Assembly: GCA_007922225.1 (NCBI GenBank)
Contig: ML679961.1
Span: 7,857,702 to 7,921,701, forward strand
DNA length: 64,000 nucleotides
Source: Emydura subglobosa
Taxonomy: Eukaryota > Chordata > Testudines > Chelidae
Direction of reading: 5' to 3'
Below, one piece after another: positions 46,888 through 58,039 of the stretch. Below the pieces are notes generated by a model. It had not been told where the DNA came from. It saw only the letters and a program-made list of their open reading frames with translations, and did no database searches. The position numbers were made by a program, and so were the translations under genes. How positions within the stretch are numbered: position 1 is the first letter of the stretch; the number at the start of each line of letters is the position of its first letter.

Positions 46888-49025
46888 GAGTATCACTGGA
46901 AGTGGTACAATTGTTTGGAATCATCTCTTCTTTGAAAAGAACACATGGTATTTGTTAGAGAGACAAGACAACCAGAGGTAAACAAAGAATTTGCAGGGGG
47001 AAGAGAAACACTAAATAAGAAATGAGCAAATCATGCCATCTGGTATTTTCCTGTCTTCAAGTGCAGGCAGAAATCAACAACTTTGCCATTACGGTAGAAA
47101 CAGCTACTCTGTGGCAATGATCAACTGAAAATTCTGAAGCCTCATGTGGGTATTTAAGAGGTCCATTAGCTTCCAGGAAAATAATCTTCACTACATGCCA
47201 AAACAACAACAAAACCAAACAAAAGATCCCCACAGCTTGCTGTGAGACGGATCCAAGATGTAAATATTAGGAAGCAGCAGCGGGGGGAAAAAAAATCACA
47301 GAATAACCACTCTGCAAAATGCAATCCAGCAGTCTTTTTTGTGACTCATCTCTGTGCAAGCACAAGAGGGGTGTAAACCCTGCTCCTTGCGTGGCCTGCT
47401 CAGACAGGAGTCCGGGTGCAAAGAACATACCAGGCTCCACCAGCTGCTACTCTTCCTTGCAAGCAAACAAGGGGGGGGGGGGTCAGAGAGGAGGGGGGAA
47501 GCACACACAGCCTGAGCTTCACCTCCCCAATTCACAAGGTGGGAAACAGGCTGAATCCATCCAGTCGCTGCAGCCAGGGAAGAAACCGTGAACAAGGCTG
47601 CTTCGGGCCACCACCAGAGCTTTGAGCAACGGGTCCATCTAGTCCTAAATCAGTAACGTCCACACAAAGCGCCCGATTCTGTTCCTACGCGGGTGTAAAT
47701 GAGGAGGGACCGCACTGAGCTCAGTGGAAGGGCGCCGGGGTAAACCCACGGTAAGTGCCAGCAGGAGCAGAGCCAGAATATCGAGCTCTGTCACTTTTAA
47801 TGGTCACAAGCCACACACGTTAGCTATAGAACAGCCAAGTTTGGTGAGCCCCACAGGTGAGAGCAGTGGGCGGGGTTGGGGCTTGCCAGCTGTGGCTGGG
47901 TACGGTTTAACTGGGGGGGTGAGAGGTTGGGGGTAGGTGGGTGCAGTGGAAGGGGTGGCCTGGAGTCTGTCCGCCAGCCTCTGCTTGCTGCAGCCTCCGT
48001 CTCCCTTGGGATCCGGCAGAGAGGCCAGCTAGCTGCCGGCAAAGCAGGTGCCACGGCGGCACCTGGTAGCCGGAAGAAAATGCCCACTGTTAGTCTGCAG
48101 CATGAGAGTCCGCCCTGGACGTGGACAGGCGTGGCAAGGTACAGGTGTCCCCCATGGGGCTGGACATTTGGCTGCCCTCTCACAGGGAAGCCCCCAGGAG
48201 GGAGCAAAAGCTCCCACCCCCCATTGTGGAGTTTCTCCTCAATCATTCCATGGAGGGGAGAGAACGGTTTGGACACGGCCCTGCCAGCAGCCTCCCCCCA
48301 GCACCAGGAGCTGCCTTCGAGCCCTGCAGCTCCCTGGTGTCGGAACGGAGCGGACAAGGCAAAGCGCCCAGAAATCACGAGTCGGGCCTGGAAAAAACAT
48401 GAGATTTGGAAAGTGAGCAATGGTGGGCTCTTGGTTTCTGTGGCATGCACTCAGCTCACGGTTTTCAAGCTCTTATCTGCTGCCATCAGGACTGGACACT
48501 TACTTCTAAAACTCCTGCGAGGGTTGGCCACAGGGTGAGTGAGAAACCAGGGCCAGCCACGCACAGAGAGGCCGTTTGCCCCTGCCTGAAAATCGCAGTT
48601 TGTCTGTCCACACGAAGGTTTGCACTGGTAGGACATGGACAGCTGTGGCAGGTGCAAATCCCCACTCTGGGCCAGACCAGGTTAATTTCATGCCAATTTA
48701 CATGAATTTATACCATTTGCAAATCGCCATGTTTTGCCTGGAGTTGTGGAGCTGTGTTTGCCTCTAGCTTTACTTCCAGCCCCCTCCTTCCCATGTGTGG
48801 AAGCCTGAACCAGCAGACAGAGTTCTATGGGGTCTGAACTAGGGGAAGGGGAAAGAACGGCAGTGCGGAGTTGGCTGGTCCCCCCTTTTCTGCACAGGAG
48901 TGGGTTAATCCACAAAGCCATTTAAAATGTTAAAAAAAATTAAAATATAATGAAACCATGGTGAGACACATGAACATTACACCACACATAGGTGCTGCTC
49001 CCTTAAATCTCAGCTTGATCCAGTC
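46888..49025. other. No gene recognised; GC-rich patch near 47700-48400
   Basis: Open frames of about 200 codons on each strand (47824-48538) lie in GC-rich sequence and overlap each other; no domain or splice context supports a gene. A poly-G run is at about 47470-47482. Confidence 0.5.
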
Positions 49026-49033
49026 CTGTAGTT

Positions 49034-49345
49034 CAGTGGTTCTCAACCGTTCCCAACTACTGTACCCCTTTCAGGAGTCTAATTTGTTTTGGATACCCCA
49101 AGTTTCAACTCACTTAAAAACTATTTGCTTACAAAACTAAATCCAAGGATACAGAAGTGTTACAGCACACTGTTCCAGAAAAATTGTTTACATTCTCATT
49201 TTGTCTGTATGAAATTGTCATTTGTATTAACTTCACTAAGTTAGCCTGTTGCAAAACTAGGCAAATATCTAGATGTGCTGATGTACCCCCTAGAAGACCT
49301 CTGTGTACTCCCACGGCTACATGTACCCCTGGTTGAGAACCACTG
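49034..49345. mobile_element. hAT-like non-autonomous element, perfect 8-bp TSD
   Basis: Perfect TIRs CAGTGGTTCTCAACC / GGTTGAGAACCACTG bound a 312-bp body. The target duplication CTGTAGTT is at 49026-49033 and 49346-49353. Located between the two receptor genes. Confidence 0.95.
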
Positions 49346-49353
49346 CTGTAGTT

Positions 49354-51378
49354 CACCCTCTATCTTGTTTCCTGTGTAAAGCTTCTGTAAAAGTAAATGT
49401 TTAAAGACAAGTCATAGCGCACCACAGCATTTTCATAGTTTGTTGTAATGTTTTGTTGCATTTGTCCCAGTGCAGCTAGTTGATCTCTCGCTTGGACAGT
49501 AAATAAATGTTACGTGTTTTAATCAGGTTTTGTGGCAGTAAACAATTCAAATTCTTTGTGCAGACTCATCTTATCTATGTAGTGCAAGTAATGGAGGTAA
49601 CTCGGTATGCTAAAAATCACGTCTCAGCACCAGCCATATAGATCTACTTAGCCTGCACTATGCATAGAGTGTGAAATGGCTGGGTGTTCATTACTGCACT
49701 GGCTGGAAATATAAGTAAAGTAAAAGACAGTGATTTAAGGGCCAACCCCACAGTTCTTATTCTGGAAAAATTCCAGTTGATCTCAACTTGCCTAAGAAAG
49801 GATTTCAGGATCAGGCCCATGGGACCGCACATAGCAAATAAATGAGAATCATGCAATACATGGGTACCTAATGTTACGGGTTGGGTGTAATCCCCATTCA
49901 GTTAAGATAGTTGTAAGAAACAGTTAAGCTCCTTTACGGAACCAGAAAGCTGAAGCCATAGCAGCCTTCAGCCCACACACAGGCAAATGTCACCACCCAA
50001 AATATCAGCACATGCAAGGCATATGTGGGCAGAGGGGTTGTTTTGTGAAGGTTTGTGTTTCTGGGAAAGCAAGCAGGAACACAAGAAACCGGGCAGCGCG
50101 GAAGCACCAGGCACCATCTGAATGACACCTGGGAGAGTGTGGCCCTGAGAAAAGCCAAGAGAGAGAGCCTTTGGACTAAGTGCTGGCTGGAAAACTGCTG
50201 TGCTCAAGGAAACAGAACTTTATTATACACATATTGTAAATACACAGGATTACATCCAAGAAATACCCGACAATCACCAATTTCTCCTCCGAATGGAAAA
50301 AAAACTCTGAAGTTTTGGCTAACTGCTCAGGTCGAAAAGGTAACAATGCTGTTTGTTCAGCAGAACAAAGCAACAATATCAGGGTTACCTGTCAGGTCAC
50401 CGATTGTCTGTCATCTCACGTGACGCTTATGCAGCTGGCAGCTCCGTACAGGTATTCCCATAGCCCCTGGGGGGATCCTCACCCGCTGGCCTGCGCTACA
50501 GAGAGGGCTTGCAATTGCTCCTCCTGTCCATCAGGAGCCAGTGGCACCTGCTCTGCACACAAGTCTCTCTGCTTCCCCTCTCACTGCTCCCACCGCTGGA
50601 ACCAAGCTGGGGAAGGAAGATCTGGGAGCAGAAGACAGCAGCCATCAGCCAGGCCAGGGAGCGGGGCACCCATAGTGGCCTCAATCCGTGGGGTAGTGCT
50701 AAAAAAAAGAACAATGTAAACTAACCGAAACGAAGCTCCATATTCCCTGCATGAGAAGTGGGTAATCTCAGTTTACCCGTGACTACACTACTGGCGTCAA
50801 TCTACCTCCTACCCAGCCTCCAGCTCTTAGACACTCCCGGCCTACCTCCCAGATAGCCAATGCATAACCGCCCCCCGTGCCCAACCTCAAACCCAGCCAC
50901 CACTGCTAAGTTTTGGGCACATCCATGCTCTGCCCCCACCGCTGCTTGGGTGCCCGTGGCTCTCTCTGACCTGTGGGAAGCATCACCTGTGGAGGTGCCC
51001 AGAAGTAGGAGTTCTGTTCAAGTGAGGAGGACCAGAAGTGTATGATTTGGGGAGATCCCCTGGACATAAGGTTTTACACCTTTTTGCTCTAAGAGGTGAT
51101 AGCAAACTCAACAGAAGAATTTTTCAATTGAACTAGCACTGTCTACACTGGGGGGTTGGTAGAGTTACATCTCTCATGGTTGTGGGTTTTTCACTGCCCT
51201 GTCAGACATAGCCATGTCCATGTAAATTCCTAGCCTCGACCAGCCCTTGCACAGTGTATCCCTCTCTTCACCTGAGTTATTCTTGATTTACACCAGTGTA
51301 AAATGAGATCAGAATCAAGCTCTCTCTCCCTTTGAACGTCCCATTGATACGCTGTGCCAAGCAATAGAAGCACCCAGA
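49354..51378. other. No gene recognised
   Basis: Only short ORFs; an old-repeat trace at 51268-51330. Confidence 0.5.
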
Positions 51379-51621
51379 TCTAGTCTACACTAGGAAATTA
51401 GGTGGTTTTAGTTCCTCAGGGGTGTGAAAAATCCACACGCCTGCGTGACACAGTTAAACCAACCTAATCCCCGGTTTAAACAATGCTAAGAATTCTTCTG
51501 TCAACCTATACCGCCTCTCGGGAAAGTGGATAACCTATGCCAACAGGAGAACCCCTCCCCGACGGCAGAGGTAGCATCTTCACTGGAGCGCTACAGCTGC
51601 AGGGTCTGACGTGTAGACGCG
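51379..51621. mobile_element. Harbinger-like MITE
   Basis: TCTAGTCTACACTAGG start and ACGTGTAGACGCG end, with GTGAAAAATCCACACGCC, CCGCCTCTCGGG and CATCTTCACTGGAGCGCTACAGC blocks typical of the family. Confidence 0.7.
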
Positions 51622-53097
51622 CTGTTGGCACTTTTTATATGCTGTTTGTGGACTGTTTTTTGAAGCACCATCAGCCCAAAGAAGGAACCACATAACATAC
51701 GTTTTTGTCTCTTGAGAGCCCGTGTGGAAGAGAGTCAAAATTCGGACTTGGGAATGTAAATAGCCTGATAACAGTTTATATGTGGAGCTCAGCTAAGTGA
51801 ATCTTTGGGGGCCTTTCAAACAAACATCACTCTGTGAACGGAAGAGTTCCCAGTGAGTCGGGAGGGGGGGGTCAGTTTTTTTTTAAAGAAAGGTCCGGTG
51901 GAATTGCTATGAGTTAGCAGTGTTTTAAGTGATCAAGTAGACATGCTTCCTGCTGCTGGCAGAAAGTGGTGTCAGCGACCTCTACGTACCAAACATCCAC
52001 TTTACCAAAAACTTTAGCCCGTGGCGGGTGGGGGGGTGTCTTGAAATGCAGCGGATGCCATCCTTTCTTTAGCATTCCAGAATTTAGGCTGCAAAACACA
52101 GCCATGCCGGATCCTACTTTTTCCCCCCCCAGGAAGGCAACAACATGACTATTGTCACAGTCACAGGACCTGAGCCACTGATCATGTCTTCCACTGTAAT
52201 TCAGAAACCACGCCAAGGGAAGTCAAAGGAATGAGTGGGGGGGGGGGGGGGGGAAAAACAGGAGCCACCGAGGGTTAGCGGTGTGAAATACCAACTATAC
52301 AGATCGATGAAAGTGTGGGTCACCAATAAAAACCCCGGGGTCCAATTCTGATATTACTTATACTGGTGTAATGCCACTGATCTCAGTGAGCTCCTGACTT
52401 ACTCCCATATGAGAGCAGACCCAGGCCCTGTGTCTGACAGATGCACTGGCAGTAGTTCTTTTACTTCTTGTTTTCGTCCTAGGGAACAGAACGGGGTTGT
52501 TGTTTTTTTATAGATGATTATTGCTAAGAATCCATTCTGCCTGTTTAGTGTCTTTGTACTTCCACAGTAAATTAAGACAGTTGATCTGTTTCCTGTGAGA
52601 ATGTTGATCTGCTTCCCTTTGAGTATGAACTCACAATGGGAAAAGATCAGCATCTGACTACATTGGAACTGCTTTTTGAACCTTCGCTAGCCCTTGTGTC
52701 TTGCCCACAGTTTGGTTACTGATGAAGAGGACACGGGGCAGGTGCAGAAGGTCATTTTGGGATGGGCCAGATGTGGTCTAGAGGCGGGGCTGTGGATCCA
52801 CATCTGTGCAGATCCAGAGGCCCCCTCAGGTCTGGCCAGCCTCACCCACACACTGGGGTAGCACTTGCAGGGTGTAGGCCGGCACTCCCTGGGCAGCCAA
52901 TCAGCTGCTGGTGCTCAGCAAGCGGGAGAACCGTATTGAAAACGGTTCACGTGGTGGTGTAGACGGGAGGATAATGAAGGGGATCTTCCAAAGACAGGCT
53001 GGTCCCCGGCTAGGAGCCCCGGAACGAGCCTGTCCTCTTGTCAGGCTGCTGTGTGCTCTGCTGTGCGCCCCTCCACGTGTCTTTGTGTGTCCGTGCT

Positions 53098-53119
53098 TCT
53101 GTCTGTCTGTCTGTCTGTC
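53098..53119. repeat. (TGTC)n microsatellite
   Basis: About five tandem TGTC units just before the PTGER2 CpG island. Confidence 0.8.
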
Positions 53120-53234
53120 TTGCCTTGGAAGGGGGGGGGTGTATTGGGGCGCGGGGGGGGGTGTTTGCTCCCACTCTCAATTTCTCTCTCTGCCCTTTCT
53201 CCAGGGCTCGGGCCCGACGGTGACAACCAGCGGA

Positions 53235-53267
53235 GGGGAGGGGATGGGATGGGACGGGATGGGGGGG
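53235..53267 (+). promoter_or_regulatory. G-quadruplex-type guanine tract upstream of PTGER2
   Basis: At least six runs of three or more G with one- to two-base loops (GGGG-A-GGGG-AT-GGG-AT-GGG-AC-GGG-AT-GGGGGGG), about 300 bp before the PTGER2 ATG and on the coding strand. It matches the standard intramolecular G-quadruplex pattern. Whether it is in the promoter or the 5'UTR depends on the unknown transcription start. Confidence 0.6.
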
Positions 53268-53567
53268 CGGCTGCCTGTCCGGTCCCGAGCGGGGCCGGCT
53301 GGCGGCGTCGAGGGCGTCCCCTGGGGCTGGAGAACGGAGCCCGGCGCGCGGCAGAGCCCCAGCCGGGGTGCAGCGCCGAGACTCCCCGGCTGGGACCCGG
53401 CGCTGCGGCTGCCGGGGAGGGCGGAGCGAGCCTTCTCCCTGCGCCGGGCGGGACCCGAGCTGGCTGCCCCGGGTGCGTGGAGACCGGGGCGGGGCTGAGC
53501 GCGCCGGGCGGGTCCCTGCGCTCCCTGCCGCCTGCCGCCGCGCCTGGCCCCGCCACATCCCGCCAGC

Positions 53568-54428
53568 ATGAGCCGGGCCGGCGGCGAGGGCTGCGAGGTG
53601 CAGCTGGAGCTGGAGCCGGCGGAGAACCCGGCCATCAGCGCCGTCATGTTCTCGGCCGGCCTGCTGGGCAACCTGACGGCGCTGGCGCTGCTCCTGGCCC
53701 GGCGGCGGCGGCGGCGGCGGGGCGGGCGGCCGCTCTCCCTCTTCTACCTGCTGGTCACCGCCCTGGTGCTCACCGACCTGCTGGGCACCTGCCTGGTCAG
53801 CCCGGTGGTGCTGGCCGCCTACGGGCGCCGCCGCACGCTGGTGGCGCTGGCCGAGGGCCGCCGCCTCTGCCTCTACTTCGCCTTCGCCGTGAGCTTCTTC
53901 GGCCTGGCCACGCTGCTGGTGCTCTTCGCCATGGCGCTGGAGCGCTGCCTGGCCCTGGCCCGCCCCTACCTCTACGAGCGCCTGGTCCGCCGGCGCTCGG
54001 CGCTGCTGGCGCTGGCCGCCCTCTACGCCTTCGCCGCCGCCTTCTGCGCCCTGCCGCTGCTGGGCTTCGGCCGCTACGCGCAGTACTGCCCGGGCACCTG
54101 GTGCTTCATCCAGATGCGCCTAGGGCGCACGGCGGCTGGGGACGGGGACGGGGACGGGGACGCCACCTACTCGCTGCTCTACGCTTCGCTCCTGCTGCTG
54201 CTGGTCCTGGCCGTGCTGCTCTGCAACCTGAGCGTCATCGGCAGCCTGCTGGCCATGCACCGCCGCGCCCAGACCTCCCGCCGCCTGGCCTCCTCGCTGG
54301 TACAGCAGCAGCAGCCCGGGACCGCCGCCGCCGGGCGCCGCCGGCTCTCGCTGTCGGAGGAGATGGACTACCTCATCCTCCTCTCCGTCATGACCATCAC
54401 CTTCATGGTCTGCTTCCTGCCCTTCACG
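53568..54428 (+). CDS. PTGER2: PTGER2 exon 1: prostaglandin E2 receptor EP2, TM1-TM6
   Basis: This exon encodes residues 1-287 of a Gs-type receptor for prostaglandin E2. The EP2 identity rests on ENPAISAVMFSAGLLGNL at 19-36 and TDLLGTCLVSPVVLAAY at 69-85. Other landmarks are the TM2 aspartate D70, the TM3 cysteine C101, ERC at 125-127 in the DRY position, ECL2 QYCPGTWCF at 172-180 and the TM6 start EEMDYLILLSVMTITFM at 264-280. The exon ends in phase 0 at a GTGAGC donor. Oddities: a GGGGAC microsatellite encodes GDGDGDGD at 191-198 at the end of ECL2, a poly-arginine run occupies 45-51 in ICL1, QQQQ lies in ICL3, and no extracellular N-glycosylation sequon is present. Extremely GC-rich. With exon 2 the protein is 370 aa, against about 358 in human. 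Confidence 0.94.
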
Positions 54429-54967
54429 GTGAGCCCCTCGGGCGCGGCCCCCCTCTGGGGGCGCATGCACCTGCCCCTCCGGTTCTCTGCCTGGGGCACA
54501 GAATAGCCCAGGCCCCCCGGGGGCTGGGCTACTTTGGGCTGATTTGGGGGGGGCCGGGTTCGGTGTGCGGGTGCCAAGGGGTCGGTGGGACAAGGAGGGG
54601 GGACTAAAGGGGGGGGGGGGGGGAGAGAGGGGTGGCGGTTCCTTTGTGGGTTTAAATGCTGACTCTCCAACAACCTTGTTGTTTGTGTCCAAATTTAAAA
54701 GAGAGACAGAGAGAGAGAGCGAGAGAGATCCCTGCAGCTGAGCGCCCCAGGCAGCCGCACTGAGTTCTGGGGGGAAGTCACTAGCAGAGACTGAAACACA
54801 CACTGTATAAAAGACCCAGGGTTGGCCTGGGCCAGCTGACTCAGGCTGCGGGACTATCCCAGCGTGTAGACATTCAGCACACTCTGCAACCCCACCAGTG
54901 CCTCAGAGGGGGGCAGCTGACCCCGGCTCTGAGCCTCAGAGCCCTGGGTTTCTTATTGCAGTGTAGA

Positions 54968-55070
54968 AGTAGCCTGAATGTCTCTGTGCTTCCGTTTCCT
55001 CCTCTGTTAACGGAGGAGAACACTTTCCGAGCGCTCAGGGGACTGGTGAGGATAAATCCTGGCTTTGGGA
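54968..55070 (+). repeat. MIR SINE fragment
   Basis: AATGTCTCTGTGCTTCCGTTTCCTCCTCTGTTAACGG followed by GTGAGGATAAATCC; forward MIR core in the PTGER2 intron. Confidence 0.7.
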
Positions 55071-55774
55071 GCTGAGATACTTTGGTGACAGGACTTCACA
55101 GGGATCCAGGTGGTTTCCACAGGTCACCAGGGTTGCAGGTGCTTAATGGAGGTGGCATGGATCAAGAGTAGGCTGAGATTAGATGGCTGTGACTAAGGAT
55201 GGCAGCAAGGTGGAAGGTGTCATTGCAGGGAAGGAGATGAGGCGACATGGATCAGTTCATTTGCGTGTGTCATCGTGGGGGCACACAAAGGAGTAGGGCT
55301 CCCGCCCTGTAACATGGGGCAGTTACATTGCCACCATGGAACTGAAGTTGGGTAGATAAATGCGGTTAGATGGCTGCACAAAATCAGTGGGGGCGGATGG
55401 AGAGAGGTTACTGTGGTATCAGTGAGTGCACACATGCATCCATGCATGTGTACCAGTGTAAAGGAGGATGCAGTTTTGCTCACAGAGCCAAGTTTTCAGC
55501 TGTGAGGGGAAAGAATGTCTCAGCCAATGCAGACATCCAACTGCCAATGTGCACACAACCTCCCCCTTGTACACAAATGATAATAGCTATGTGACAGTGT
55601 GAGCTTGTATGTTCAGCCATGAGTGTCCCTGGGCCTGGTGCTGAAGACTGGGCCCCTTACTTGTAAACAAAGATATGTTTCAAAATGAGAGACTATGCCA
55701 ACAATTCGTAATAACTTTGAAAATATACAATACGTTTGAAGTGAGGACATGAAAATGTTCGATAAAGGTGTATA

Positions 55775-55910
55775 TTTTCCCTATTTGCGAGGGAGAAAAC
55801 TGAGACACACTGAGATTAAGTGTTTTGGACAACAGTGAATCAGTAGCAGGTTTGCAAATATAAGCCAAGTCTTCTGCCTCCTGTGTTCTAACTCCTAGAA
55901 TGCTGCCCCT
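55775..55910 (-). repeat. MIR SINE
   Basis: GAAAACTGAGACACACTGAG ... AAGTCTTCTGCCTCCTGTGTTCTAACTCCTAGAATGC is a reverse MIR with part of the tRNA-like end. Confidence 0.75.
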
Positions 55911-57619
55911 CATAAATATAACCCGTGTGACACAAATAAAGAACACTATCTCAGTTTGCCTTTCTTTTGTCGTTCAAATTAAATAGGACCCCATTGGAGC
56001 TCCCACATTATTCAACCCAGTTTACCTGTTTACAACATTCAGATCGTTTGATTCTTCCTACTTTTTAGGGAACAGAGGGTTTAGGGGATTTTTTGTTCTG
56101 CTTTTCAGGGTTTTTTTCCTGTAAAAAGAAAAACCAGCCAAGGTTGGGAATACAGCCAAAGCTAATTTTATATTCCCAGAGTTAGATTGACATTATCTTT
56201 CATTAGCACTTAGAGAGCTGAAAGTCCCGAGGGACAAATTAACCACTGGACATGCTTCACCATTACGTTTGGATTGCAAGAGAGTAAAAAAGGAAATGTA
56301 ATAACTTCTAACAGTCTCGTGTGCATCCTGTGGTCTTGAACTTGTATTCATCAGAGCTGCTCCACCACCAATTGATGGGTCTTAAATTTGTTTAAGGGTC
56401 ATTAGCTCCGCTCCTAAATGCACTTTTCCCCATCTGGTTGAGTCATGTGCAGACATGAGATGCCTGCTGGTGTGCTCATGACCGGAATTATTGGAAGTAT
56501 ACATTAGCAATGAGTGTTTTGGGGAAGAAGGTTTTTGCTGTCTGGGGAGCAGCATAAAGTGATCAGTTAGTTAAAAGTCTTTGATCGTAGACACGTATTT
56601 TGGCAGTCAAGCATTAGCAGGTAGGATCATTTCATTCAATCGGATATCTAGAAATCCCACTGCGTGCCGCAAAGGAGAAATTAAAACATTTGATATTATC
56701 AGGTGAACAAGCATCATGAGCATGGAGAAAGAGGACACTGAAACTTTCACTGTAGGACACTGTGTCCAAGTGTAAGTGCCTAGTTCCTACTGCTTTGAGA
56801 ACTGACTCACAATCAGTTATCTTCCTTTTAGCTATAGGGGAGTCTCTTTCTGGCCTACATTTTCCATAGAAGAACATAGAAATAGCCATAGAACAGACCG
56901 ACTAGCTGTAGTCACAGGTTAGTAGAACAGGTCAGTGGCCAATGGTGAATCCTTCAGAGAAAAGCATATAGACCCTTATAAATGCACCCAATTGTACAAT
57001 ACCATACCACATGGGGATTTCTTCCTGACCCTACCACTTTCTGCCTTGAAACATGAGAATGGAAAGTGGTAAATTTATCCAGGTAACATAATTGTAGACA
57101 CTACTCATATTCCTTGCCATGCCTCATCTTTTTTTTCCACTTATACACACGTGTGATGTTTGAATGTAATGCCCATGAAGGTGAGATACTAAGACCACCA
57201 ACTATAATGCCCACCCTGCATGAGCAGTTGTAGGACAAACTTTCCCAAAGGCCAATTAAGTCCTGAGTCATGAAATAGCCTTTTTTTCCCACAAGAGTTG
57301 TCAGAACATCTGGTGCTTTTGGTGACTAATATGAGATGACTAAACTCACTTTCAGCTGCAGCACATACCTGAACCCAGGTCACTAGAAGTGAATGGCTAA
57401 GGCATGAATTTTCTTTCACAGACTCATCATCATCTCTATGACTTGGCTTCCAGGGGAGCCATGCTGAGATACCTTAAACGGGGCAAATTGCAAAGAGCAA
57501 GGCAGGCAAAATCCTAAGTACTCGTGTTTTTTCTTCCATAAGTTCTACCAAGCCAGCAACAAACAGCTTCTGATGACCTCACTGGTCATTCAGTAGACAA
57601 AAACACCGTTCCCTTAAAA

Positions 57620-57992
57620 CACGGGTGGGGAACCTCCGGCCTCCGGGCCGGATCCGGCCCGCGAAAGAATTTGATCCAGCCCGCGAAAACATTCGCTCTG
57701 GCATTGGTGGCAGCGTTCCGTGTGGGCGGGAAGTGCGCGCCGCCGAAACCCTGCTGCCGTCTGCCCATTTTCGGCGGCGGGGGGAGTCTGGAGGCAGTTA
57801 CTGCCCCACAGAACCCCGCGGCCACCGTAAAAGTGCGCCGCCGAAAAGGCGGAAATGGCAGCGGCATTTCGGTGGCGGGCACCGCCCCACACGGAACTGT
57901 GCCGCCGCCAAATCCCCCTCCTGCCGCCGAATCCCCGCACGCCGCCAGGGCCACCATCAGGCCCTTGGCAACAAAAAGGTTCCCCACCCCTG
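57620..57992. mobile_element. hAT-like non-autonomous element, GC-rich, perfect 8-bp TSD
   Basis: TIRs CACGGGTGGGGAACC and GGTTCCCCACCCCTG (one mismatch) bound a 373-bp, strongly GC- and CpG-rich body beginning with CCGGCC/CCGGAT units. The target duplication CCTTAAAA is at 57612-57619 and 57993-58000. No transposase ORF; it lies in the PTGER2 intron. Confidence 0.92.
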
Positions 57993-58039
57993 CCTTAAAA
58001 CTATCCAGCCCTTTGGCTAGCACCCAGACCACCAAGTCA

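Larger units (their letters stand above)
53205..54545 (+). promoter_or_regulatory. CpG island over PTGER2 promoter, 5'UTR and exon 1
   Basis: CG density rises sharply near 53205 and continues through exon 1 to about 54545. It contains a guanine-run tract (53235-53267) and many GGCG/CCGG boxes. No TATA box stands out, which suggests a CpG-island promoter. CACGTG E-boxes lie just outside at 52948-52953 and 53074-53079; their relevance is unknown. Confidence 0.75.

Noticed and set aside
47824..48538. Overlapping open frames of 208 and 220 codons on opposite strands
   Set aside because: No recognisable family, and both strands open together, as expected from composition.
54429..54506. Read-through end of PTGER2 exon 1 (312 aa)
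   Set aside because: Same reasoning; the GTGAGC donor and exon 2 at 63203 restore a complete receptor.
53051..54607. 518-codon + frame across the PTGER2 island
   Set aside because: Another GC-driven shadow; the receptor frame beginning at 53568 explains the conserved motifs.
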